Source of the DNA: Micromonospora violae
GTDB taxonomy: Bacteria > Actinomycetota > Actinomycetes > Mycobacteriales > Micromonosporaceae
Reading direction: 5' to 3'
NCBI RefSeq assembly: GCF_004217135.1
Contig: NZ_SHKK01000001.1
Coordinates: forward strand, 1,922,001-1,986,000
DNA length: 64,000 bases
The translations under genes were made by a program, and so were the position numbers. Of the stretch, positions 25,532 to 34,525 are shown piece by piece. Position 1 is the first letter of the stretch, and each line of letters opens with the position of its first letter. The notes beneath the pieces were generated by a model. The model had not been told where the DNA came from and did not search any database. It saw only the letters and a program-made list of their open reading frames with translations.

Positions 25532-26299
25532 GTGTTGACCCGATTCGGCTACCTCGACGCGCCCGCGCCGCTGGCCTTCGCCCACCGTGGCGGCGCGGCC
25601 GAGGGCGACGAGAACACCACCGAGGCGTTCGCCCGGGCCATCGGGCTGGGCTACCGGTACGTGGAGACCGACGTGCACGCCACCGCCGACGGCGTCGCGG
25701 TGATCTTCCACGACCCGACGCTGCGCCGGGTCACCGGTGAGGCGGGGCGCATCGCCGAGCTGAGCTGGGCCGACCTCTGCTCGGTACGCGTCGGCGGCGC
25801 TGCCGTCGTACCCCGGCTCGACGAGGTGCTGGACGCCTGGCCGCAGGTCCGCTTCAACATCGACGTGAAGGCCGACGGCGGCGTCGAGCCGACGGTCGCG
25901 ACGGTGACCCGCGCCGGCGCCGGCGACCGGGTGTTGCTCGCCTCGTTCAGCGACGCCCGGTTGACCCGGCTGCGCGCGCTCACCGAGGGACGGGTCGCCA
26001 CCAGCCTCGGCATGCGGGGGGTCACCCGGCTGCGGCTCGCCTCCCTGCACGGACGCCCGCTGCGACTGCCGCCGTCGGTGGTCGCCGCGCAGGTCCCGCC
26101 ACACTACGGGCGGGTGCCGGTGGTGGACCGCCGGTTCCTCGACTACTGCCACCGCCTCGGGTTGCAGGTGCACGTCTGGACGATCGACGAACCCGCCCAG
26201 ATGCACGACTTACTGGATCGTGGCGTGGATGGCATCATGACCGATCACGTCGGCGTGCTGCGCGACGTCTACCGCAGCCGCGGCCACTGGGCCGCCTGA
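25532..26299 (+). CDS. Glycerophosphodiester phosphodiesterase
   Basis: A 255-residue cytosolic GDPD with a TIM-barrel fold that hydrolyses glycerophosphodiesters to glycerol-3-phosphate and an alcohol. Signature FAHRGGAAEGDENT contains the catalytic His-Arg and metal-binding Glu; ETDVHATADGVAVIFHDPTLRR carries the second His and metal-binding residues. The C-terminal VHVWTIDEPAQMHDLLDRGVDG is typical. GTG 25532 is the start, with no signal peptide, so it is an intracellular UgpQ-type enzyme. The MFS gene follows after 16 bases and is probably co-transcribed. Confidence 0.92.
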   Translation: MLTRFGYLDAPAPLAFAHRGGAAEGDENTTEAFARAIGLGYRYVETDVHATADGVAVIFHDPTLRRVTGEAGRIAELSWADLCSVRVGGAAVVPRLDEVLDAWPQVRFNIDVKADGGVEPTVATVTRAGAGDRVLLASFSDARLTRLRALTEGRVATSLGMRGVTRLRLASLHGRPLRLPPSVVAAQVPPHYGRVPVVDRRFLDYCHRLGLQVHVWTIDEPAQMHDLLDRGVDGIMTDHVGVLRDVYRSRGHWAA

Positions 26300-26315
26300 T
26301 CAGCCAAGGAACCCG

Positions 26316-27710
26316 ATGGCCGAGACCGTGACCCCCACGGTGGACGACACCCCGCCCCCGGCGAGCACCCGCCGCGAGCGTCGCGGCTGGTACATCTACG
26401 ACTGGGCCAACTCCGCGTTCCAGACCACCGTCATCACCGTGTTCCTCGGCCCGTTCCTCACCACCGTCGCCGAGCTGGCCGCCGGGTGCGAGTTGGGCGC
26501 GGACACCTGCGACGGGTACGTGCACCCGCTGGGCATCCGGGTGGCCGCCGGGTCCTTCTACCCGTACCTGATCTCGCTGTCGGTGTTGCTCACCGTGTTC
26601 GTGCTGCCGGTCATCGGGGCGATCGCCGACCGGACGGCGCACAAGAAGCGGCTGCTCGGCGGCGCCGCGTTCACCGGCTCCGGCGCGACCATCGCGATGG
26701 CCTTCGTCACCGGCGACCGCTACCTGCTCGGCGGCGTGCTGTTCCTGATCGCCAACATCGCCTTCGGCGCGGCGATCGTGGTCTACAACTCCTTCCTGCC
26801 GCAGCTCGGCGGCCCGGACGAACGCGACGGCATCTCCAGCCGCGGCTGGGCGCTGGGCTACCTGGGCGGCGGTCTGCTGCTGGCGCTCAACCTGGTCGCG
26901 GTCACCCTGTTCAGCGAGGACGACAACCCGCAGCGCACCCTGGACCTGGCCCGGTGGTCGATCGTCTCCGCCGGGGTGTGGTGGGCGGCGTTCACCCTGG
27001 TGCCGCTGCGCTGGCTGCGGGAACGCCCCAGCACGGCGGCGGCGCTGGCCCGGCAGGGCAACGTGCTCACCGACGGCTTCCGGCAGTTGGGTCGCACCCT
27101 GCGGGAGATCAAGGCGTACCCGTTGACGCTGTTCTTCCTGCTGGCGTTCCTGGTCTACAACGACGGCATCCAGACGGTCATCACCCTGGCCAGCCAGTAC
27201 GGCACCGAAGAGCTGCGTCTGGAGCAGAGCACCCTGATCGTCACCATCCTGCTGGTGCAGTTCCTCGCCTTCGGGGGCGCGTTGAGCCTGGGCGCGCTGG
27301 CCAAGCGCATCGGCGCGTGGAAGACCGTGCTCCTGAGCCTGGTGCTCTGGACCGGTGTGATCATCGGCGCGTTCCGGCTGCCGGCCGAGGCGCCGGTGCC
27401 GTTCATGGTCCTCGGCGCGGCCATCGGCCTGGTCCTCGGCGGCAGCCAGGCGCTGAGCCGGTCGCTGTTCAGCCAGATGATCCCACCCGGCAAGGAGGGC
27501 GAGTACTACGGCTTCTACGAGATCAGCGACAAGGGCACCAGCTGGCTCGGCCCGCTCGCCTTCGGCCTGGTGTTCCAACTCACCGCCTCGTACCGGGTGG
27601 GCCTGGTCTCACTGCTGATCTTCTTCGTGGTCGGTTTCCTGCTCCTGGCTGCCGTGCCGATCCGCCGTGCCATCGTCGCCGCGGGCAACACGCCACCGCG
27701 GGTGCTCTGA
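26316..27710 (+). CDS. MFS transporter, UMF1 (Atg22-like) family
   Basis: A 464-residue carrier with about 12 membrane segments. The N-terminal RRGWYIYDWANSAFQTTVITVFLGPFL is diagnostic of the UMF1/Atg22 branch of the major facilitator superfamily, and the C-terminal LVLGGSQALSRSLFSQMIPPGKEGEYYGFYEISDKGTSWLGP reinforces it. Family members export amino acids or other small metabolites; the substrate here is unknown. It is preceded by AAGGAA and follows the GDPD gene closely. Confidence 0.92.
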   Translation: MAETVTPTVDDTPPPASTRRERRGWYIYDWANSAFQTTVITVFLGPFLTTVAELAAGCELGADTCDGYVHPLGIRVAAGSFYPYLISLSVLLTVFVLPVIGAIADRTAHKKRLLGGAAFTGSGATIAMAFVTGDRYLLGGVLFLIANIAFGAAIVVYNSFLPQLGGPDERDGISSRGWALGYLGGGLLLALNLVAVTLFSEDDNPQRTLDLARWSIVSAGVWWAAFTLVPLRWLRERPSTAAALARQGNVLTDGFRQLGRTLREIKAYPLTLFFLLAFLVYNDGIQTVITLASQYGTEELRLEQSTLIVTILLVQFLAFGGALSLGALAKRIGAWKTVLLSLVLWTGVIIGAFRLPAEAPVPFMVLGAAIGLVLGGSQALSRSLFSQMIPPGKEGEYYGFYEISDKGTSWLGPLAFGLVFQLTASYRVGLVSLLIFFVVGFLLLAAVPIRRAIVAAGNTPPRVL

Positions 27711-27766
27711 GCACGTCACCCGCGCCCGACCGATCCGAGCCGGTCAATGGGCTAGGCTGCCCGACC

Positions 27767-28483
27767 GTGACCGACGACGCCGCCACCGCCCCGACCTGCC
27801 TGGCCCACCCGTTCCCCGGCCAGCCACACGCACCGGCCGGGTGTGCGGCCGCGCGCGGGCTCGACGGGCGTCCGGTGCACGCGGCGGCGTTGAAGTTCTT
27901 CTGGGGCCCGATGGACTGCGGCAAGTCGACGATGGCGTTGCAGATGAACTACAACCACGCCCGGCAGGGCCGTCGCGGGCTGGTCACCACCCGCATCGAC
28001 CGGTCGTTGGGACCGCAGGTCACCACCCGCATCGGCCTGGCCCACGAGGCCATCGAGGTCACCGACGACCTGGACCTGCGGGCCCTGGTGCGCGGCCGGT
28101 GGGCCGACGGGGTACGCGTGGACTACCTGATCTGCGACGAGGCGTGCTTCTACACCGTCGAGCACGTGGAGCAGATGGCCGAGCTGGTCGACAGCTACGA
28201 CGTGGACGTGTTCGCGTTCGGCCTGGCCACCGACTTCCAGTCGCGGATGTTCCCCGCCACGCAGCGACTGTTCGAGTTGGCCGACGAGGTGGCCCGCATC
28301 CAGGTCGAGGTGCTCTGCTGGTGCGGGCGCGAAGGGCTGCTCAACGCCCGGGTCGCCGACGGGCGGGTGGTCCGCGAAGGCGCCCAGGTGGTCATCGGCG
28401 ACACCGTCGACACCGCTGAGGTGCGCTACCAGGTGCTCTGCCGCCGGCACTACCGCAGCGGCGACCTCGGCCCCCGCGCCTGA
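27767..28483 (+). CDS. tdk: Thymidine kinase with N-terminal extension
   Basis: A 238-residue type II thymidine kinase that phosphorylates thymidine to dTMP. The P-loop is GPMDCGKST, the Walker B region DYLICDEACF, and the lasso/zinc region contains CWCGREGL and a C-terminal CRRHY. If translation starts at GTG 27767 there is an extra leader of about 38 residues with CLAHPFPGQPHAPAGC, absent from typical enzymes; GTG 27875 would give the usual N-terminus (VHAAALKFFWGPMD). Ribosome sites are weak for both. The gene overlaps the convergent LtrA-family gene by 34 bases. Confidence 0.88.
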   Translation: MTDDAATAPTCLAHPFPGQPHAPAGCAAARGLDGRPVHAAALKFFWGPMDCGKSTMALQMNYNHARQGRRGLVTTRIDRSLGPQVTTRIGLAHEAIEVTDDLDLRALVRGRWADGVRVDYLICDEACFYTVEHVEQMAELVDSYDVDVFAFGLATDFQSRMFPATQRLFELADEVARIQVEVLCWCGREGLLNARVADGRVVREGAQVVIGDTVDTAEVRYQVLCRRHYRSGDLGPRA

Positions 28484-29682
28484 GCGGCCCGCCGCATGAC
28501 CCGCGGCACCCACAACCGGTCGGTCACGGTGACGGCGATGACCACCGTCACCGCCAGCGCGGTGCACACCGCGACGGCCGCCCCCAGCCGCACACACACC
28601 GGCATCAGCGCCAGCAGCACCACCACCGCGACGATCCGACTGGTCGGCAGGGCTCGCCACAGCACCGCCTGGTAGGCGCCGTGCCCGGCGAGGAACAGCG
28701 CGGGGCCGCCCAGGACGAACAACGCGGCGGCCGCGCTGGCGGGGGCACCGGGTTCGCGCAGCAGACGCTCGTCGCCCGCCGCGGTGACGATGATCCCGGC
28801 GACCATCACCGGGTGCAGGTAGTTGAACGCCAGCCGCCCCAACGCGCCGGTGCGCTCACCGGCGCGCGCGATGATCTCCGCCGCCAGCGGGGCGGACCGG
28901 GCGAAGTACACCCACCACAGCGCCACCGAACCGGCGAACGCCAGCACGAACGCGCCGGACGTCCTCAGGTCCAGGTGCTGCGCGAGGGTGCTCCCGGTGA
29001 CCAGGATCGACTCACCCAGGGTGATGAGGATGAACGCCTGGCACCGCTCGGCAAGGTGCCCGCCCTCCACCATCCACTGCTCGGCGGGACTACGGCCCAG
29101 ACCGGGCACCGGGAACCCGGTCTGCAGGCCGATCACCTCGATCAGGATCGCCGCCGCCCACAGCGCCTCCTGCACGGCCCCGCCGGCCATGGCGCCGAGC
29201 ACCACGAGCAGCGACGTGGCGACGAACCACGGGAACGTCTTTTGAAACCCGTCGACCAACCACGGCTGGCCCTGCACCGCCCACAGCGAGAAGATGGTGC
29301 GCCCCACCTGCACAGTCGCGTAGACCAGCGCGAAGACCAGGCCGGCGCCGGCGAACGCCTCGGGGATCGCCGCCGAGAGCAGCAGGCTGCCCAACATCAG
29401 CGCGATCAGCACCGCCCGTACCGGCGGTTGGTCGGGGCGCAGCCAGTTCGTCCCCCAGGTCGTGTAGATCCACACGTACCAGACCAGCATCAGCAGGAGC
29501 GCGGTGCGGGCGGCGCCGCGCCAGTCCGGGTGCGCGATCAGGTAGTGCGCCAACTGGGTGGTGGTGAAGATGAAGACCAGGTCGAAGAAGAGCTCCATCG
29601 ACGTGGTCGGCTCCACCCCCCGACGCTCGCGCAGCAACCAGGGCCGCTTCGGTCGCACGGCCGGCGGCTCAGAAGGGATCAC
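28450..29682 (-). CDS. ltrA: Low temperature requirement A (LtrA) family membrane protein
   Basis: A 410-residue protein with about 10-11 membrane segments. The N-terminal VEPTTSMELFFDLVFIFTTTQLAHYL and internal HLAERCQAFILITLGESILVTG are hallmarks of LtrA, named for a Listeria gene needed for growth at low temperature; the molecular function is unknown. GTG 29682 overlaps the upstream gene by 14 bases, implying a two-gene operon. The 3' end overlaps tdk tail-to-tail. Confidence 0.88.
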   Translation of the reverse strand: MIPSEPPAVRPKRPWLLRERRGVEPTTSMELFFDLVFIFTTTQLAHYLIAHPDWRGAARTALLLMLVWYVWIYTTWGTNWLRPDQPPVRAVLIALMLGSLLLSAAIPEAFAGAGLVFALVYATVQVGRTIFSLWAVQGQPWLVDGFQKTFPWFVATSLLVVLGAMAGGAVQEALWAAAILIEVIGLQTGFPVPGLGRSPAEQWMVEGGHLAERCQAFILITLGESILVTGSTLAQHLDLRTSGAFVLAFAGSVALWWVYFARSAPLAAEIIARAGERTGALGRLAFNYLHPVMVAGIIVTAAGDERLLREPGAPASAAAALFVLGGPALFLAGHGAYQAVLWRALPTSRIVAVVVLLALMPVCVRLGAAVAVCTALAVTVVIAVTVTDRLWVPRVMRRAAQARGPRSPLR

Positions 29683-30157
29683 CGCAGACCCGCCAGTCGC
29701 CGCCCTCGCGGACCACGGGCAGGCGGCGTTCCTCGCTGAGCCCGCCGTCGCGGGTCACCTTCACGGTCACCGTTCCCTGCGGTCGCCCACTGCGGGTGGT
29801 GACCGACACGTCGGTGATCTCGTAGTCGGTGACCATCGGCGGCGTCCGTACCCAACTGGTGAAGCCAATCGCGCTCCACCGGCTGCGCGCATCCTCGCAG
29901 AGCCGCTCGTACGCCCTGTCGCTGTCGCCGAGGGTCACCTCGCTGAGGAAGTCGTCGGCGGTTTCCCGGATCGGGCCGGCGGCCTGACGGACGGTCTGCA
30001 GGTTCCAGGCGGCCAGCCCCGCCACGCCGACGCAGCACAGCGCCACACCGAACCCGGCGAAGGCCAGCCCGGTGCGCATCGGGCGGTGACGCCGGGCCGG
30101 TCGGCTCCACGGCTGGCCGGCACCCACGATTACCGACCGTAGAGAACGTGATTGCAT
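29669..30157 (-). CDS. Membrane-anchored DUF4878-like protein
   Basis: A protein of up to 162 residues with one N-terminal membrane helix (about 29-50, LAFAGFGVALCCVGVAGLAAW) and an extracytoplasmic domain. That domain begins ETADDFLSEVTLGDSDRAYERLCEDARSRW and ends in a beta-rich region with WRVCGDPF, a pattern I associate with the NTF2-like DUF4878/Rv0361 families. ATG 30157 has no clear ribosome site; GTG 30127 or an internal ATG are alternatives. It is transcribed with the LtrA gene. Function unknown. Confidence 0.68.
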   Translation of the reverse strand: MQSRSLRSVIVGAGQPWSRPARRHRPMRTGLAFAGFGVALCCVGVAGLAAWNLQTVRQAAGPIRETADDFLSEVTLGDSDRAYERLCEDARSRWSAIGFTSWVRTPPMVTDYEITDVSVTTRSGRPQGTVTVKVTRDGGLSEERRLPVVREGGDWRVCGDPF

Positions 30158-30273
30158 TCAAGTGTGACAAGTCGGAAATCGGGGGCAGGTGGTGGGTGGG
30201 ACTGCCCTGTTCGGACCGGCTACGGATCGTCTACCGTCGGCGCACACCCCCGAGCAGTGCCAGGAGTCGATCG

Positions 30274-31977
30274 ATGAGCCGGTTCGTGCAGCCGATACCA
30301 CCCCCCGTCGACCCGTACGCCGGCGACGGCCTGCTGCGGTCCTGGCTGGAGCGCCACCTGGGCCCGGACGGACACGCGGCCGCGAAGGGTCGCCTCGCCG
30401 ACCTGGCCGCCGACGTCACCGGGCCGTTGCGCGCGGCGCACGCCGACGCGGAGGCCCACCCACCGACGCTGGTGCGCTACGACCCGTGGGGCGCGCGGAT
30501 CGACCGCATCGACACCTCCGCCGGTTGGCAGGCGCAGCGCGCCGCCGCCGCCCGGCACGCCGTGGTCGCGCTGCCCTACCTGCCCGACGCGCGGGGCACC
30601 TGGGGTGCCGCCGCGCGGGTCGTGCAACACGCCCTGTTGCACCTGTACGGGCCGGAGTCGGCGACGTTCTCCTGCCCGGTGGCGATGGCCGACGGGGCGG
30701 CGGCGCTGCTCAGCACGCCCGACGTGGACGCCGGGGTCCGCGACGCGTGGCTGCCCCGGCTGATCTCCACGGACCCGGCCACGGCGATCACCAGCGGGCA
30801 GTGGATGACCGAGTCGCAGGGCGGCTCGGACCTGGGCCGCTCCAGCACGATCGGCCGACCCGCGGCGGATGGTTCCTGGCGGTTGACCGGAGAGAAGTGG
30901 TTCTGTTCGGCCGCCGACGCGGCGATGGCGGTGGCGCTGGCCCGGCCGGAGGGCGCCGGACGCGGCAGCCGGGTGCTCGCACCGTTCCTGGTCCCCCGCT
31001 ACGCGGTCGACTCGCCGTTGACCGACAGCGCGACGCCGGGCGCGCCCGCACCGGGTGTCACCGTGCACCGGCTCAAGGACAAGCTCGGCACCCGGGCGCT
31101 GCCCACCGCCGAGATCGGCCTGCACGACGCGTACGCCCTCCCGCTGGGTGACCCGGCGGTGCCGGGCCTGGTCCGGGCGATGACCCTGGTGGTGGTGACC
31201 CGGGTGCACAACGCCGCCGCGGCGGCCGGTGGGATGCGACGCGGGCTCGACTACGCCCGGGCGTACGCCGAGGTGCGGCACGTCGCCGGCGGCCCGCTGG
31301 TGTCCTCGCCGCTGCACCGGGCCACCCTGGGCACCCTCGCGGTCGACGCGGCGGGCGCGTTCGCGCTCGCTGGGCACGCGTTCGCCCTGCTCGGACGGGT
31401 CGAGGTCGGCGTCGACCCGGCGGCCGCGGCGGAGCTGCGCATCGTGGCGCCGCTGGCGAAGCTGGCCACCGGCCGGCTCGCTGTCAGCTCCGCCAGCGAG
31501 TACGTGGAGAGCTTCGGCGGGGCCGGTTACGTGGAGGACACCGGTGTTCCCCGGCTGTTGCGCGACGCGCAGGTGCTGCCCATCTGGGAGGGCACGACCA
31601 ACGTGCTGGCCCTGGATGTGCTGCGCGCGCTGACCCGGGAGGACGCGGGTGCGCCGGTGCTGGCCCGGCTCGCCGCCGCGGTCGACCTGGCCCGGCCGTT
31701 GTCGCCGGCGCTGGCCGACACCCTGGCCACCGCCGCCGCGCAGCTGACGGAAACCATCAGCGCGGTGACCGCCGATCCGGGTGCCGCCGCGGTGCAGGCC
31801 GGTGCCCGTGGTCTGGCGTTGCGCCTGGCGTACGCGCTGACCACCGCGTTGCTCGTCGAGCACGCCGCCTGGGGGGACGAGCAGGCGGAGTTGGCCGCCC
31901 GGTTGTGGGCGCGCCGTTGGCTGCGGCACGAGGAGATCGCCGAGGACGCCCACCACCACCTGGACCTGCTCTGCTGA
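30274..31977 (+). CDS. AidB-like acyl-CoA dehydrogenase
   Basis: A 567-residue FAD-dependent acyl-CoA dehydrogenase. The segment ITSGQWMTESQGGSDLGRS matches the FAD-contact block of the AidB branch, and VPRLLRDAQVLPIWEGTTNVLALDVLRAL matches its C-terminal half. E. coli AidB is induced by alkylation stress and binds DNA through an extra C-terminal domain; this protein has comparable length and a C-terminal helical extension. ATG 30274 with AGGAG eight bases upstream is preferred over earlier in-frame starts. It is divergent from the LtrA operon. Confidence 0.87.
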   Translation: MSRFVQPIPPPVDPYAGDGLLRSWLERHLGPDGHAAAKGRLADLAADVTGPLRAAHADAEAHPPTLVRYDPWGARIDRIDTSAGWQAQRAAAARHAVVALPYLPDARGTWGAAARVVQHALLHLYGPESATFSCPVAMADGAAALLSTPDVDAGVRDAWLPRLISTDPATAITSGQWMTESQGGSDLGRSSTIGRPAADGSWRLTGEKWFCSAADAAMAVALARPEGAGRGSRVLAPFLVPRYAVDSPLTDSATPGAPAPGVTVHRLKDKLGTRALPTAEIGLHDAYALPLGDPAVPGLVRAMTLVVVTRVHNAAAAAGGMRRGLDYARAYAEVRHVAGGPLVSSPLHRATLGTLAVDAAGAFALAGHAFALLGRVEVGVDPAAAAELRIVAPLAKLATGRLAVSSASEYVESFGGAGYVEDTGVPRLLRDAQVLPIWEGTTNVLALDVLRALTREDAGAPVLARLAAAVDLARPLSPALADTLATAAAQLTETISAVTADPGAAAVQAGARGLALRLAYALTTALLVEHAAWGDEQAELAARLWARRWLRHEEIAEDAHHHLDLLC

Positions 31978-32057
31978 CCGGCTGGCCTGAACGAGCACGC
32001 CTGGTGGATCATGTACCTGCGCATCGGTGAGTAGCGACATGCCGAAGAGGACGAGAC

Positions 32058-32474
32058 ATGCCGGGAAGTCGAACCAGCATCGGCCCTGACACCTACCGGA
32101 CCCACCTTGAGGACACGGTGGTGCGGTTGACGAATCAAGCCAGAGCCAAGGCTCGCCTGGCCCCGTTGAAGACCAATGAACTGCTTCGTCAGGCGGCGCG
32201 CAGCCACAGCCTCGACATGGCGCGGCGCGGCTACATCGCCCACAACGACCCCGATGGCGTCACGCCGTTCGATCGGATGTGGGCACACGGGTACGCCGAG
32301 CCCGCCGGAGAGAACATCGCCGCAGGCCAGCGCCGGCCGCACGAGGTGATTCACGCCTGGCTGAACAGCCCTGGGCATCGCGCGAACCTGCTGCATCCGG
32401 ACTTCTGCGAGATTGGCGTTGGCGTGCACCTCGGCGACGGCCCGTTGTGGACGCAGAAATTCGGCTACGGGTGA
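32058..32474 (+). CDS. CAP-domain (SCP/YkwD-like) protein
   Basis: A 138-residue single-domain CAP superfamily protein. Conserved features include LRQAARSHSLDMARRGYIAH (with cavity His), GENIAAG and HAWLNSPGHRANLLHPDFCEIGVG with the second His. It resembles bacterial YkwD but has no signal peptide or membrane segment from ATG 32058, so export would need another route or an upstream start. Biochemical role of bacterial CAP proteins is not established. Confidence 0.82.
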   Translation: MPGSRTSIGPDTYRTHLEDTVVRLTNQARAKARLAPLKTNELLRQAARSHSLDMARRGYIAHNDPDGVTPFDRMWAHGYAEPAGENIAAGQRRPHEVIHAWLNSPGHRANLLHPDFCEIGVGVHLGDGPLWTQKFGYG

Positions 32475-32541
32475 CGGCGGGCCGGCCCGGCGGCGAGTGT
32501 CGCGACGCCTCGTTGTCGGACCTCGGCGGCATACTGCCGGC

Positions 32542-32913
32542 GTGACAGTCTCTGCCGACCTTGCCATGGTCAACCTCGACAGTTCCGATCCCGCCGGCCA
32601 CGCCGCGTTCTACCACGAGGCGCTCGGCTGGGAGGTCACCCACAGCCAACCCGAGTACGCGATGATCAGCTCCGGTGGCGTCTCCATCGGCTTCGGCCTG
32701 GTGGAGGGCTACCGACCGCCGTCCTGGCCGGACGAGACCGGCGACAAGCGCTACCACCTGGATCTCTACGTCGACGACCTGGCGGCGGCGGAGGAGAAGT
32801 TCGTCGCGGCGGGCGCGTCGAAGCCGGCCTTCCAGCCCGGCGGCGAGCGGTGGGTGGTGCTGCTCGACCCGGTCGGGCAGCCGTTCTGCATCTGCCCCCG
32901 CCCGCAGGGCTGA
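32542..32913 (+). CDS. VOC-family (glyoxalase-like) protein
   Basis: A 123-residue single-module vicinal oxygen chelate protein with two beta-alpha-beta-beta-beta units. Recognisable segments are SDPAGHAAFYHEALGWEV, the central YHLDLYVDDLAAAEEKFVAAGA and the C-terminal VVLLDPVGQPFCI. It probably dimerises to form a metal or ligand site, with His and Glu candidates in both halves. GTG 32542 is the start. Substrate unknown; relatives are often annotated as glyoxalase or bleomycin-resistance-like without evidence. Confidence 0.83.
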   Translation: MTVSADLAMVNLDSSDPAGHAAFYHEALGWEVTHSQPEYAMISSGGVSIGFGLVEGYRPPSWPDETGDKRYHLDLYVDDLAAAEEKFVAAGASKPAFQPGGERWVVLLDPVGQPFCICPRPQG

Positions 32914-32956
32914 CGCGGCCCTCGCGGTTCAGCCACGGCGGCGCCGACCGGGCTGT

Positions 32957-33955
32957 TCAGGCGCGGCGGCGCGACCGGGCCGCCCACACCGCGTAGGCCG
33001 GGTCCCGGTCGAGGTTGTGCCGGTCCCGGTCGTAGCGGCGGGTGGTGCGCGGGTCGGCGTGCCCCATGGCGTCCTGGACGTCCTCCAACGGCACGCCCTC
33101 CGAGCGGGCGGTGGTGGCGAAGGCGTGTCGCAGCGAGTGCGGGGACAGCTTCGCCCAGGCCGGGATGCCGGCGGCTCGGGCGAGCCGGCGGACCATCCGG
33201 AACACCGAGTGCCGGTCCAGCCGGGCGCCGCTGGCGGTGACCAGCAGCGGGCCGGTCAGGTGCGCCACCGGCACGCCGGTGGCGGCGGCCCGCTGGGCCA
33301 GGTAGGCGTCCAGGGCGTGCCCGGTGCCGGGGGTGAGGGCGCGGCGACGTTGTTTGCCGCCCTTGCCGACGAAGCGCACGCTGCGGTGGCCGCGTTCGGT
33401 GCCGAGGTCGGCCAGGTCCAGCGAGATCAGCTCCCCGACCCGCAGACCCAGATCCGCGAGGAGCGCGAGCGCGGCCCGGTTGCGCACGGCGGTCGCGCCG
33501 GTGTCCGCGTCGGCGGCGCTGAGCAGGGCGTCGACCTCCTCGGGGGTGAGCCCGACGGTGGCGGAGTGGTCCCGGTCGACGCGGGGGCGGTCGGCGCCGG
33601 AGACCGGGTTGGCCGGGACGGCGCCCAGCTTGACGAGGAAGTCGTACCAACTGGACAGCGCCGAGAGCCGGCGCGCGACGGTCGCCGGGGTCAGCGGGCG
33701 GCCGCTGCGGGCGCCGACGCTGCTCTCCAGGGCGCGGGCGTACTCGTTGACGTGCAGGAACGTGGCCCGGAGCGGGTCCAGGTCACGGCCGGCGCACCAG
33801 GTGAGCCAGCCGGTGACATCACGCCGGTACGCGTCGCGGGTGTGCTCGGACAGCCGTCGGTTGCGCAGCCACGCCTCGGTCACCTCGACCGGGCCGCTCG
33901 GCAGCGCCGGGAGCGCGGACGGGCGGGCGAGCACCGGAGCGTCGGAGAACACCAT
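32957..33955 (-). CDS. Tyrosine recombinase, XerC/XerD-like
   Basis: A 332-residue site-specific recombinase with an N-terminal SAM-like domain (about 22-115) and a catalytic domain containing Arg172 (LGLRVGEL), Lys198 (GKGGKQR), His273 and Arg276 (HSLRHAF), His299 (MGHADPRTT) and Tyr308 (RRYDRD). All key residues are present. It is not near rnhB, dprA or ftsK, where chromosomal xerC often lies. It differs clearly from the recombinase at 6961-7965. No flanking direct repeats were found, so mobile versus housekeeping origin is open. Confidence 0.9.
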   Translation of the reverse strand: MVFSDAPVLARPSALPALPSGPVEVTEAWLRNRRLSEHTRDAYRRDVTGWLTWCAGRDLDPLRATFLHVNEYARALESSVGARSGRPLTPATVARRLSALSSWYDFLVKLGAVPANPVSGADRPRVDRDHSATVGLTPEEVDALLSAADADTGATAVRNRAALALLADLGLRVGELISLDLADLGTERGHRSVRFVGKGGKQRRRALTPGTGHALDAYLAQRAAATGVPVAHLTGPLLVTASGARLDRHSVFRMVRRLARAAGIPAWAKLSPHSLRHAFATTARSEGVPLEDVQDAMGHADPRTTRRYDRDRHNLDRDPAYAVWAARSRRRA

Positions 33956-34026
33956 GTGAAAAAGGTTCTCAGCCTCGGGTGGGATCGGCGTGCAGGCGCG
34001 CCGGTCCCACCCGTCGCCGTGGCGGA

Positions 34027-34452
34027 TCAGGCGTTGATCTGTCGGCGGCCGTTGCCGTTGGCGTTGATGGTCACCCGGCGGGGCTTGGCCCGCTCGGCGA
34101 CCGGGATGCGCAGCGTCAGCACCCCGTTCTCGTAGCCCGCCTCCAGCTTGTCGGCGTCCAGCGTGTCGCCGAGGAACAGCTGCCGGGTGAAGGTGCCCAT
34201 CGGACGCTCGGAAGCGACCAGCTCGACGCCGTCGCCGGCGGGCCGGCGGCGTTCCGCGCGGACGGTGAGCACGTTGCGCTCGACGGTGCAGTCGATGCTG
34301 TCCGGGTCGACGCCGGGCAGGTCGAACGCCGCGTAGAAGTGGTCCCCGTCGCGGTAGGCGTCCAGGGGCATCATCGCGGGACGGGCCGCCGTACCGAAGA
34401 ACTGCTCGGCGAGCCGGTCGATCTCGCGGAACGGGTCGGTACGCATCAACAT
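34027..34452 (-). CDS. Small heat-shock protein Hsp20
   Basis: A 141-residue alpha-crystallin-family holdase chaperone. The alpha-crystallin domain (about 32-125) contains FDLPGVDPDSIDCTVERNVL and ends with the GVLTLRIPV motif, followed by a C-terminal extension. ATG 34452 has GAGGAGG nine bases upstream. An HAIR-type inverted repeat 40-60 bases upstream predicts HspR control, as for dnaK and clpB regulons in actinobacteria. Confidence 0.93.
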   Translation of the reverse strand: MLMRTDPFREIDRLAEQFFGTAARPAMMPLDAYRDGDHFYAAFDLPGVDPDSIDCTVERNVLTVRAERRRPAGDGVELVASERPMGTFTRQLFLGDTLDADKLEAGYENGVLTLRIPVAERAKPRRVTINANGNGRRQINA

Positions 34453-34491
34453 GGTCGTTGCCTCCTCGGTTCTCCTGGCCGAAGGTAATGA

Positions 34492-34512
34492 GTTGAGTCG
34501 GGGTGACTCAAC
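34492..34512. promoter_or_regulatory. HAIR element (HspR operator)
   Basis: GTTGAGT (34492-34498), 7-base spacer, ACTCAAC (34506-34512). This matches the HspR-associated inverted repeat CTTGAGT-N7-ACTCAAG in all but the outermost base of each arm, including exact spacing. It lies 40 bases upstream of the hsp20 ATG on the minus strand. Confidence 0.85.
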
Positions 34513-34525
34513 TTCCTCTTCTTAT

